A program made the translations under genes and the position numbers. A DNA stretch of 64,000 nt from Anaeramoeba flamelloides (taxonomy: Eukaryota; Metamonada; Anaeramoebidae), in NCBI GenBank assembly GCA_027625915.1, contig JANTQA010000012.1:651001-715000 (forward strand), written 5' to 3'. This document shows positions 1 through 11,600 of this stretch, one piece after another; position 1 is the stretch's first letter, and each line of letters opens with the position of its first letter. Below the pieces are notes generated by a model that ran no database searches, was not told the DNA's origin, and worked only from the letters and a program-made list of their open reading frames with translations.

Positions 1-347
1 ACATTCTATATTGACACTTGTGTTTAGAATTTAAATAACAGTCTATGAAAAATTGAAAATCTTAACTTTCGGGTCTAATTTATTTTAGGTTCGTTTTCTA
101 AACATAAAAATCAATTTTATTTTTGTTTCAAAGTTTCAAAATCCAAAGATCTAGAAAAAAATCTTTTTTTCAGGAATATTGAGACAATCAAATATATTAT
201 CAAAATAAGTAAAATGTATCCACCGTCTAGAGGAATATTGGAATTTTATCTTCTATGAGAAAGGAAATACAATTTTTTAAAGAGAAAATTCCTTTAAAAA
301 AATGTTGATTAAATGAAAGACAAAATATACTGATAATTATTGTTTCT

Positions 348-1386
348 TTAACTTTTACAATCCCTGAAATTTGAAAATATATTACATGATTTGTGTGTGG
401 TGGCTTGTTAATTTGGTTGTCTTCTAATCGATTTCTGAATTAGTAAGGGTTTTAAGAGTTATTCAAAAAGGCAATTTTTGACAATTTATGGTTTTTTTTT
501 TTCTCAAATCCAAATTGAAGAATATAAGATTAATAGATTGGTTGGTGTTTAAGAGTAAATTTTTATTTTTGGGTTCTAGAAGAAAATTTCGTTTTACAAT
601 GGTAAATAACCCGTGTTAACAACCTTTAACCCATTACTAAAATTTAATCAATTTTTTTTTTTTTCAACTTGAGGGTATTTGAAGACCAGAAGGCACTTAT
701 ATATGCTTGGTATCGATTCAAATTTACTTTAGAGGTTATATCTTTGATTAATCAAAATGGTTCAATTATATTAAATACTTTTGTTTCAAAAATTTCGTCA
801 TATTTACAAAATTTGTGAGATGAAAAGATTTTTTTCTAAAAAAATTCAAAAAAATGAAATTTTTCTCATTATTTTGTAAAAAAATAATATTATAATCATT
901 CCATATCTTCATAATTCTTTTTTAAAATTAATTTAAAGACTCCTATTTCTTGTTTATATACTGTTTTCATTCCATTGATTTGTTTCTTTTATTTCTACAG
1001 TCAACCACTCTTTTTTGCATGAGTTAGATTTTAGTAATGGGTTCAAATAAAAAACTTTGGTTATTTACACCACTGTACTTTTTTGTCAATTAACTAAATG
1101 AAGAAAATTTTTTTTTTTAAAAACTCCCCATAAAACCAAATCTAATTGTAAATTTTAATCAACTACCTACAAACCACATTTTTTTTATTACTTAACTTCC
1201 GATATATTAGTCTTATATTCTTCAATTCAGATTTGGAAAAAAAAAATAGTCCAAGAATTCCCTTTTTGAACCACTATTAAAACCCATACTAATTCAGAAG
1301 ATCGATCAGACAACAACCAAATGAACAAATCACTACACCCAACCCAAGATAATCTTTTATCAAATTTCAGGGATGGTAAACCTTAA
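348..1386. mobile_element. F3 long-TIR element, copy 1 (split by F2)
   Basis: The left arm (about 348-545) and right arm (about 1195-1386) are inverted copies of each other. The ends read TTAA at 348-351 and 1383-1386, followed inward by a shared (T)TTACAATCCCTGAAA-type terminus. The same arms occur at 30758-31325. The interior matches that second copy in reverse orientation, except that 595-1077 is extra. No coding capacity is visible. TTAA-bounded ends suggest a non-autonomous DNA transposon using a TTAA target, as piggyBac does; the superfamily is inferred. Confidence 0.75.
595..1077. mobile_element. F2 TA-flanked MITE, copy 1, nested in F3
   Basis: The ends are inverted: the left end begins TACAATGGTAAATAAC and the right end finishes GTTATTTACACCACTGTA. 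Subterminal sequence (ACCCATTACTAAAATTTAA type) is also mirrored. Tc1/mariner elements typically start CAGT and duplicate TA, so this is best called a Tc1/mariner-type MITE of about 480 bp. The uninterrupted F3 copy at 30758-31325 shows the same locus with a single TA and no insert. Confidence 0.75.
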
Positions 1387-2841
1387 AGATTTTGTTTAGG
1401 TTTGAGAATAAAAACATTTTTCGTAATACCAAAAACTTGGAAGGAAAATCCTCAAACAAAATTTAAAAACATTATTTTTATTGCCTCATGCTTTTTTTCT
1501 GTTTACTTTATCGACATGTATATACTTAACATTGTTGGTAACTCAGGAATATTTCAAAAGGAAGCAAAAAATAAGTGTAATAAGAGGATTTCGAATTTCG
1601 GACACCTTCAGTCAAATTTAGAATTGGTTTGTCAAAAAAAATGTTGTTTCTCAAATTGACAAAATGTCGAAAAAAAGACCCATAACTTATTTTTAAATAT
1701 AATTTCCTTAGATAACATTCTTTAAGATCAATAAATATATTTTTGTTCACCAAACATTTTCTGGACCAAATATTTGATTCAGTTTGTCCTGTAAGGTGGT
1801 AAAATTTTTTTATGTTTTTCTTTTTTAAATTCTGGAATATTGAGTTTCATTTAGTGTTTGAGTTTCATTCAAGGTGTAGAATCAAAAAGTATCAAATAAA
1901 TATACTACAAAACCAGTTGTAATCTTTTTCTTTTTCAACTACTTTTTATAAAAGAAAAATAATTTAAAAATGAAGTGAAACATTTTACACATTTCTTTAT
2001 CAAATACGAGACTCAACGAACAAATTCAAAAAAATAAAAGTTGATCACTTTTTACTGATTTGATCCTTAGACTTTGCCATTTTTTCTCTTGAATTAATTG
2101 TTCTTTCTTTTATAAAATTTGGGTAAATTTGAAAATTTGTATTGTTGCTTTTGTTTACTTTAGAAAAAATTGTTCGCACTTTGAGAAAAAGGGAAATCAT
2201 AAAAAGTTGATAAAAAGGATTCCAATAAACTCTATTTACTTTGGTAGTACTCTTCAATTGAATATAAAAAAAAAAAAGTTATAGCCCAGAAACAATAGTC
2301 TATCTTTCTTCAACATTTCATTCTCTAACTAAACTGTTTTTTTCATGATTAGGAGAAGGTCTCCAAACGACCTCATAAGGAATAAAACTAATTCGAATTA
2401 AAATTTGAAATTTAAACTTTTCTTACTTACACAAAAATGTTTATTAAAAAAAAAGTTAATTGTGAATTACTTCCAGTTTGGTGATTTTTTTACACTAAAA
2501 AAAATGGTAATTCAAAAAAAAAAAGTTCGAATGGTGAGATAAATTTACTAAAAAAATTACTTTGAAAAAAGAATGAGTAATTATTGTTTGTTTAAAAATT
2601 CGATGATGAAAACCAAAAAAAGTTGATTTTTAGGTTGTTCATACAACAAAACTTTTTCAATATTCTTTTACTTTTTTTTTTTTGTTCTAAATGTTTTAAA
2701 AGGGCTTAATGTTGGAAAGTGATGTGTAGTACAATGGGTGAATTTCCACAACTTTATGAAAAAAATATTGGAGAGAATCCAAAATGGACATTTTTTATTC
2801 TTTAGAAAAAAAAATTTGTACCATATTTATCATAAAGAGAA
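1387..2841. other. Intergenic, no gene seen
   Basis: AT-rich sequence upstream of the seven-transmembrane gene. Short open stretches here have no recognisable domain and no convincing codon pattern. A fragment near 1960-2010 resembles one end of repeat F10 (AATGAAGTGAAACATTTT). The start codon of the next gene is preceded by an A-rich AAAGAGAA context. Confidence 0.5.
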
Positions 2842-5800
2842 ATGGCCACAAGCGAATACATTCTTGAGTGTCGAGACACCATTTCAAAAATATTTATCTC
2901 CTGCTTTCTGTTGGGATTTCTCTTCTCGTGCTTTATTGTAATTAAGGGCTATTTGAAATATAAAAGGAAAGGAAAAATCAAAATCTGGAATATTGTATCG
3001 GTCTTTTTATTGATCGGAAGCTTCTTGAGGTTTCTTCATCATTTGTTACGTCTTGTCAGCAATAGCAAATATGTGGACTTTGTCACCTTCTTGTCATCAA
3101 CAATGCTTTTATTTACAAACCTTTATTTCATCTATTTTGGGATCTTGACAACAAATGTGGTGTTAGTCGACATCAAGGATTTTACACAAAAACAAAAAAT
3201 AAATCTTTCAAAAGGGAAATTAAAAGCAATTTTTCTCAGTGCAAACTTTGTCTTTCTCGTTATTATTGTATTTTTATGTGTAGAACTTGTTTTGGTTTCA
3301 AGAGAGGACGGGGACAAGACAGAGTCTCTACGTTCCACAATAATAATAATTTTGGTAATTCTTTTCCTTTTTCTTTTTCTTTTTCTTTTTCTCGTTTTTT
3401 TGTGTTTCTTTTCTTTTTCAGATTCTCTTCAAAACAAATATTCGAAAATCAGAAATTAACCATCCAATACTTTAGGTTTGTCTATTAAATTGAGAAAAAT
3501 CTTCAAAAGAACTCATTGTGTGCAAGGAATTAGTGTCCATAAAGAAATCTTCGGGTAAATTTAATAACAATATAAAAAAAAAATTCAGTAATCTTGAAGC
3601 TTAAAAACCAAGTAAAAATCTGAGTACCACAATACCAGACTTTCTTCTAAAGCTATTTTCCGAAAAATAAATTATTGTTTTAATTTGTGATCCATTTTTC
3701 ACATTTTGATAAAAAGTTCAAAATCCAACATATTTCTTAAATTTTTTCAAAAAATTTTTGTCTTCAAAGAAGAAAGAAATAAAATTGTGTGTGGAGGAGG
3801 TGTTCAAAATATCTCAAACAAAGCCTCCACACCGAGTTTTGAAATAAATTTGTTTCAAAAATCTACTTAATTTCAAAAAAATTACTGTATTCAAAATAAA
3901 GCATGTTAAAAAAATTTAATGCAGGCTTCAAAATAAAATGCTTATTTTTTTGTTCTAGAAGACCTTTTACATTAAATGATCCAAAAAATTGGCAATAAAC
4001 CAAGTAAATACGGTATTGGTTTTTAAAAGTTCCACAATTCAAAAAGAAATTCGAAAAATGAAGGATCAAATCGGAATATTTTTCTCAAAAAATATAGTTA
4101 ATTTTTGATCCAATTTAAATCATAAAAAAAAAAACAACATAATTCATAAAAATTGAGAAAATTATGAAAAATTTTGAACAAATTACATTCATAATTCAAA
4201 TTTTACTATAAACATCAAAGGAGTTTACTGTTAATTGTAAAATAAAAAGAACAAAATTTTCAGTCAGCTTTCCAAAAAATTACATCTCTTTTTTTTTATT
4301 GTAATTTAAGGGAGGAGTTTAGAATTCCTCTTGTTTGCCCGAATTCCTAAACTTGAATTTAGAAATCGTATAATAGATTCAAACATAGTCTTATTATCTA
4401 CTAAAGCTAATAAAGATATTGAATCTTGTTTATTAATAATATTATAAATATTATTATTATTTAAAATAAGTGAAAAATTATTTTTTTCTAATTCAGAAAT
4501 CCAGATTTTCCGATTATTTTCATAGGCTGGGCAGTTCCAGAGAAAATGATCCAAATCTTCAATGATATCCAAATCTTTATTTATTTTACACAATTGACAA
4601 AATTGTGATTTATTTTTGTTCAGAAAATAAGAATATCTATTAAGATAATTTGTATAATTTCTTAACTTTAGAATAGAAGTTGAACCCTTCCATTTTAAAT
4701 ATTTTTTTGTCGTTAGTTTTTTTTAATTTAAGAAATAAACAGAAAATTTTAATAAATTTTCGGTTTATTTCTTAAATTAAAAAAAACCTAGACACGACTG
4801 TTTGTTAATATTTTCCTGTATCAAAATTATTTTCAAATAATTTTGTACTTTCCAACTTGGACTATTTTTTAATTGATTAATTCTGTAAACTTCGAGTTCA
4901 TATTCTAATTCTTTTAAATTTCGAGCTTTCCAATTAATGTTTTCTGTTTCTTTTTCTCTGAAGGGGAGAAGATTTATTAATTTATCAAATCCCAAATTTT
5001 TTAATTTTTGAATTAATTTGAATTTTCTTTTTGTAAATTGTGATTCTTGCCAAATCAATTTTTGCTTCAGTTTTATAGATAAGTCTTGGGGAATGTGGGT
5101 TTATTAAAAGCGATTCTGTGATTTTCTTATTAATCCAAATATCAATTTTTTTGAAATCGGATTCTGTAAAGTCAAATATCTCCAACCCATATAATAGTTG
5201 ACTATGTAAAACGGCTTTAAAGAATTGAATTTTTAACCCATTAGAAAAATTCCTTTCTTTTAAAAATATGTAGGACTTTTTTCAAAATTATTATTGACCT
5301 TTTCAAAGTTAAATTTTAGATGAGTTTTTTTGTCTAACCAAATACCAAGATATAAAATTTCTTTTGGTATTAGGGTTTTTTTTTGTTTTATCATCATTTG
5401 GATTCATTCCAAAATCTTTTATTATTTTATATATTTTTTGTAATTGATAATTTATTTCAATCATTGATCCTTTCATTATTAATATCAAATCATCAGCAAA
5501 CATCTGTACGTGTATTGCTAGTGAATTGATTTTTTCTAAAAGAAAATGAGAAATAAAACCAAATAATAGAGGAGATAATGGATCTCCTTGGTAAACACCC
5601 GTTCCTTCCTTTGAGTAATAAGCAAGTAGAAACATTTTTAAAATTTCATTTTTGATAAATTTTTTAATTGAGTGATAAATCAATGAATGATGAATAGAGT
5701 CAAAACATTTTTGAATATCAATTGTAACTATATTTACATTTTCATTTTTCTTTGTTTTTTTGTATAATTTTTTTTATATTTATATAATAAATTCAAAACA

Positions 5801-8587
5801 GCAATCCGTGTATCTAATTTTTTCTTAAATCCAAATTGTTTTTTTGATACTATGTCCCAAGAATCTTGTATCCCAGCATATAATAATTTAAGAAAAAATC
5901 TTGGGAGTGTTTTTGTTTATGGAAATGGGTCTATAATTAAGTGGGACCCCCTCATCTCCTGATTTATGAATGAATAATATATTTCTTTTTTAATAAAATT
6001 AATATTTTTTTTGAGAAATATCTTGTATCCAATTTAGAAATATTTTTTGAATTGTAATTAGAAAATTTTCATAATTTAAATAAAATTCGTAACTACTTTG
6101 ATTTTTACTTGATTTGTAATGTTTAATTTTGTCAAAATCTTGAACTGATTTATTTTTCTGATATTTAATTAATTCTTCGATTTTGGCAACTGAGAATATT
6201 TCTTTAATTTCTAAATCAAATAAATTTTCTTTATCTAAATAATAATTTTTTATAAAATTCATTATATATTTTTTGGTTTTTTACTTATTGATTTGACATA
6301 ATTAAAATAGGATTTTTCCAAATTATTATTATTTAAAATCATTTTTTTTGAAGATTCTCTTATCCGGCTAAGTTTTTTCCAAAAATTATAATTACTTTCG
6401 AATTCCATATTAATTTGATCAATTAGTTTTCGATACTTATTATTATTTCTATCTTTAATTTCTTTTATCAACTCTTTATTATCATAAACTCTGTTAATCA
6501 AACTAAATAATTTTAATTCATTTTTAGGTATATTCAAAACTACTCTATCTTTCATTATAAATTGTTTTTTTAAACTTTTTGAAGATAGATTCTGTTACTT
6601 TATAATTATTATTTTTAAAAAATAGATTGAAATTTTTTTTGAAAATTAAATACATCTTTTATACAATATGTTTTTTTAATTTCCCATTTTTTATTAATAT
6701 TAAATTGATTTAATATTGCGTTATGGTCACTAATTGTATTTTTAATAGAAATTGATTTATTTTTTTTTAAAATTTTATTATTTGTGATGAAATAATCTAA
6801 ATTGTTTTCATTCCGACTTGGTCTATTATTTGAAATTATTTTAAAATTATAAAGTGAAAATTGTTTAATTTGTATCTCATTTAAATTAAAATCACCCCCG
6901 ATAATGGTTTTGTGGAATTGATATTGTTGTAAAATATTTTTAATTTTTTATAAAAAACTAAATTTCTATCATATCTTTTCTATAAATTAATTATAATATA
7001 ATCTGTGAATTGTATCCCCATTATATCCGGATCTGGAACTAATATTTCTCTTGTAAAATCTTTAAAAAATATTTTTTACAATTATTAGTAAACCACCTTT
7101 TCTATTTTTATCACCATAAGATTTTTTAGTTATTGAGAAATAATTTATAAAATATGGCGTTTTTTGTAATTTTTGTTTCTTGAATTAAACAAATATCTAT
7201 ATTATATTTTAATAAAAAAAGATTCTAAAATTGCAATTTTATTTTTTATCATTTAATTCCCGAATATTGAATGATAAGATTTTTTATATTAATAAGTTTA
7301 TCGTTATATTCTCTTTTTTTTCCTTTTAGTAATAAAGATTTTTTATTTTTTTTGAAAGTAAAAAATATATAAGTTTCTTGGTATCAAATAATTTATTTTT
7401 AAAAGATATTTTATATAATAATTAATTTTATATTTTAAATCCCATATTTCAATTAAATTATTTCCTTTTCTTTGATATCGTATCACTGGACGATTGTTTA
7501 TAAGATCGAAAATCTCTAAAGTTGAAATATTCTTTTGAGAAAAAATTAATTTATTTTTATTTGGAACATTTTGCAATTTTTTGATAATTTTACATTTATC
7601 CATATTAGAAAAATGTATGATTGTTTTATCATTTTTTTGCATTTTTTTTAAAATCAAATTTGAAATTAAAGTTTAACTTTTTCAGATTGATGAATATTCC
7701 TCTATGATTATTTATTAGTTTAATTATTAAAATAAATATTTTTGAGAATTGTAAGGATGTGTCATTAAAATTATAATCTCCATATAAATTGATAAAAGAG
7801 TAATTAAAGGATTTTTTAATCCAATATTTTATTTGTAGTAATTTCATATTACATAATTCCCATTTATGAAATTCATATATAATAATATTTTTCATTAAAA
7901 AATAAGTTAAATTTATAAAGTGTTCAGTTCTTTCATAATTGTAAGAACATAAAATAATTATTTCATTTAATATATTTTCAAAATAATTATTATATTTTTT
8001 ACTAGTATCAATTGTGTTTTTTCCATTATTTACACTAATAATATTTAAAATTTTATAATAAAAAAAAGAAAATTTTCTTTTCAATGAAATTTCTTTCTTT
8101 TTATAAAAATTTAGATTGATGATTAATGGGTGTTCAAATGGATTTTTTGGGTTGGTAAAACTCCATTTAAAATTGTTTAATTTATTTGATTTTTTGATTT
8201 TTTGGTTAATACTTATTAAATGAATTAGGATTTGGAAAATTTGAGTTTTTTTTAATTGTTTTTATTTGATTATATAGTCAATAATCAATTTGGTCAATAT
8301 GTAAATTACAATATCCTTTTGGATTTGTTGTAAGTTTTTTACATTTTTTTTTAGTTTTTTGTAATTCCATTACATTTAATTGTTGTGTTTTTAGTTTTGG
8401 TTAAATCAACCATTTTAATATTTTTTTGAATATTAATTATTTTTTTCATTTTTATTTCTTTGAGATAAGTCGTTATTTTGTGAGTTTTTTGTTTTCAATT
8501 TTATTTAAATTATTTTTTTTGAAAATATTAATCTAATTTTTTTTGAGTCAGAATATCACCTTCTTGATAAATAATCATATTTTTACA

Positions 8588-8628
<41 letters not shown>

Positions 8629-11600
8629 TATTATTAAAATTTATATTATTAATATTAAAATTGGTATTATTCTTCGAAGGGTAGAGGTTAATCACATTAA
8701 CTGAATCTTGATTTATGGAGTTGTCATTTTGAAAATTTTTTATATAAAACATTAAAGAATTATTTGTTTTTCGGGTGTTTTTTCTTTCAAATGTATTTAA
8801 AAAGTCAAAAATTTCTTTATCTGCTTGAATTTTTAAAAAATCAAATTATTTTTATTTAAGTTACTCATTAAACTATTAAAATTACCATTAAACTCAAATC
8901 TTTTAAAATTAAAATTATTTTTCAAGATTAAATTATGATTGGGGGTATTATGATTATTGATTCCATAAAAATCGGCTAGAGATTTTTTCTTATTTTTTTT
9001 AGTTTCTTTTTTATTGTGTTTTTAAATTGATTTCTTTTTTTATCAATTTCATTGTCATCCTTTTCAATCTCTATTTCGATTTCTTTATCATTATTTTCAT
9101 TTTTGTTATTTGAAATATTTTTTTCAATATCATTTTGAAGTTTTTTAATAGTTGTTTGTTTATTTTCAATAATTAATTGTAATTTTTTATTTTCATTTTT
9201 TAAATCTAAAATTATTTTTTCATAGTATTCAGTAGATTTTTGATTGTTTAACTTTTCTTTTGATTCTTTTTTTGAAATATTTTTTTTCAAAGGCCCTTTT
9301 AATAATTAATTTATTTCGATTAACTCTCATTCCATTTAATTTTAAAGATTTTTCTCTAAATTCTTTTGTTTGAAATGTAATAAATGAATAATTTCTTTTT
9401 TTCTTCTGAATAATTTTAATATTTTTTTCTTCTGGTTTAAATTCTTGAAATAAATTAAATAATTTTTTTTCATTTATATTTTTTGGGAGATTAAAAATTA
9501 TAATTTGATTATTTGAAATTTTTAAATTTTTTAGTTGTGTTTTATCATTTTTTTGATAATTTGGTTTATAAAAGGTTGAAGATTTAGTATTATTTTTATT
9601 AAGAAATTCTTTTTGGAACCATTCATTGTCTTTATTGTTATAGCTTTTTTGAATGTTATTATGATGTTGGTCTTGGGTTGAATTTTCACTGTTTTTGGTT
9701 TTTTCTTTATAAAAATTCTTCTATTGTGTAGGGATAATTTACCCGAATATTTTAGTAAGTTTAAATATACATTCTTATTAGTAAGGGTAATTTTAGCACT
9801 CCCTTTGAAACGCTTATATCTATCATAATATAATTCTATATCTTTGAATTGAGAGATTTTCTTCAGCAAATTTTTAATTTCAGTCAATTTAGCACGATAT
9901 GGTAGATTACACATAAAGACCGTATTTTTTGCGATTTCCTTGTTATGTGAAATTAAATTTTTTTGATGAAAGATCTCTTTTGTGATCTTTTTTTTTTATC
10001 ATTTTTTTTATTTGTTGTGGAATCACGATTTTGATTTCTAAGACCTTTTTTGGGGGTATGTGTGTTCGTGTCATTGCCTTTCGATGAGTAATTTTTTCTT
10101 TTATTTTTATTATTTTTTTTTCTTTTTTTTAAAAAAGTTTTATTTTTGTTTCTTGAGTGATTTTGTTGATGGGAGTTGTTTTGTCGACGCATACACTGAG
10201 ACTTATTTTTTTGCTCTTCTTTTTCTTTTTCTTTTAATTCATTATTTGCTAAATAAGAATTTTTTTTTCTTGTTTTTGTTTTTATTTTCTCGAGGTTCAT
10301 ATTCTGTTACTGTGATTGTTCTTTTACAAAAAAAAAATTTGTTTGAAAGTTGTTGTTTCATTCTTATTTCATTGGCTTTTGATAATGGTGTAAGAATAGC
10401 GAGTCCATTGTTCGGGTTTTTTTTATTTTGTAAAATTTCCAAGTTTGGTGAACAATGGGTTTTCTTTTTATAAGTTGAACTAGTTTATCAATAGAATATT
10501 GTCTCGGCAAGTTTTTTATAAATAGTTTCTTTATTTTATTTGTTTTCATATTTTGTAATTGTTCCAAATTAAAAGTATGATTTTGCTGCAAATATAAAAA
10601 AAAGTAAAAAAAGTAAAAAAAGTAAAAAAAAATAAAAATTACATCTCTTTAAGAATTCAAACAAACCACCAAAGTCCCCTATTCTCAAAATTAAATTAAT
10701 AATTTAAGCTGGCTATTCCAATTAAAAATTTGAAAAGTTACATGATTTTTAAATCTTTTATTGGAAAAGCTGAATGAAAATTTTGTTCAATTTATTTTTC
10801 AACAAATAGTACTTTCAAAATTGATTGAACTTATCGTATATTATTGGGTAGTGAATTAGAATTTTACATTAAAACAATAAGAAAAAAAAGTACAGATTAG
10901 ATTTTGATACACGGATTATATTCTTTGGATACGAATTATTTTGATCAATAAACAATAATTATTTAAAACTTGAAAAAAATAAAATTTCTTGATTCAAAGA
11001 ACGGTTCAAATCAATTTTTTCAATTTGAACAAAAAAAAAATATGATAAAAACAACCCATCAAATTAAAAATTAACCTCAAATACTTTTTTAAAACTCTGG
11101 AAAATTCAACTGATAACCAAAAGAAATACTTTTTTAATTTGATTATTTTTAATCAATAATTAACAGCCCAATCTTAATTATCCCGGTGAGTTAGTAGTAA
11201 CTCATGGATTAAAGTTAACAGAATATTTTATTATTATTTCAAAATTTTTCTCAGATTTTCAAATGTATAAAATTAATTCAAATCAATAATTAGAATAAAA
11301 AAAAAGAATAGATACTGATAAATTCAAATATATTCAAGAAAATTTTTAGTTCAATTTCCCATTTTCAGTAATCTCATATCTCAATAAATAAAACAACTCA
11401 AGAGAAAGAGCCTTTTGAAGCCCAACCAAAATTTACAAAGTTTTTAAACATTTAAACCAATAAAAATACTTTCTTCAAAGCTTTTGTAAAAAAAATGATT
11501 GTTAAATGGAAAACGAAGTAAAAATTTTCAGATATTTATTTGAATTTATCAGTATTATCAAATAACTGATTTTAATAAAAAACAGCCGCTTGTTTATACT

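Larger units (their letters stand above)
4292..10633 (-). mobile_element. L1-like non-LTR retrotransposon (LINE), full length but decayed
   Basis: Read on the minus strand, the order is: 5' leader (10592-10633), ORF1 with three RRM-like folds, an unassigned coding stretch, AP endonuclease, reverse transcriptase, CCHC knuckle, a very short 3' UTR and a poly(A) tail beginning at 4299 and ending at 4292. It is bounded by identical 17-bp duplications. L1-type features are the EN plus RT order, an FADD catalytic box and a terminal Cys/His knuckle. The reading frame changes many times, often at A or T runs, and an F9 hairpin interrupts the ORF2 end, so this copy should be inactive. Intact duplications and a recognisable tail argue that it is not ancient. 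Confidence 0.9.
4226..10811. mobile_element. F5 MITE interrupted by the LINE
   Basis: The F5 pieces are 4226-4291 and 10651-10811. The outer ends are inverted (left ACAAAATTTTCAGTCAGCTT; right AAGCTGAATGAAAATTTTGT) and are flanked by TA. Removing the LINE and one target copy leaves about 230 bp that matches 44729-44960 throughout, including the AAGAATTCAAA and CCAAAGTCC segments that lie right of the junction. Confidence 0.75.

Noticed and set aside
348-1386. LTR-type element
   Set aside because: The paired ends are inverted, not direct, and no retroviral-type domain lies between them.
3355-3459. Leu/Phe-rich C-terminal tail of the first 7TM exon
   Set aside because: It is the read-through of a T-rich tract that begins with a donor GTAATT and ends CTTTTTCAG, so it is better explained as intron.
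10060-10473. Plus-strand open stretch rich in Phe
   Set aside because: It is the antisense of the Lys-rich LINE ORF1 linker and RRM1.
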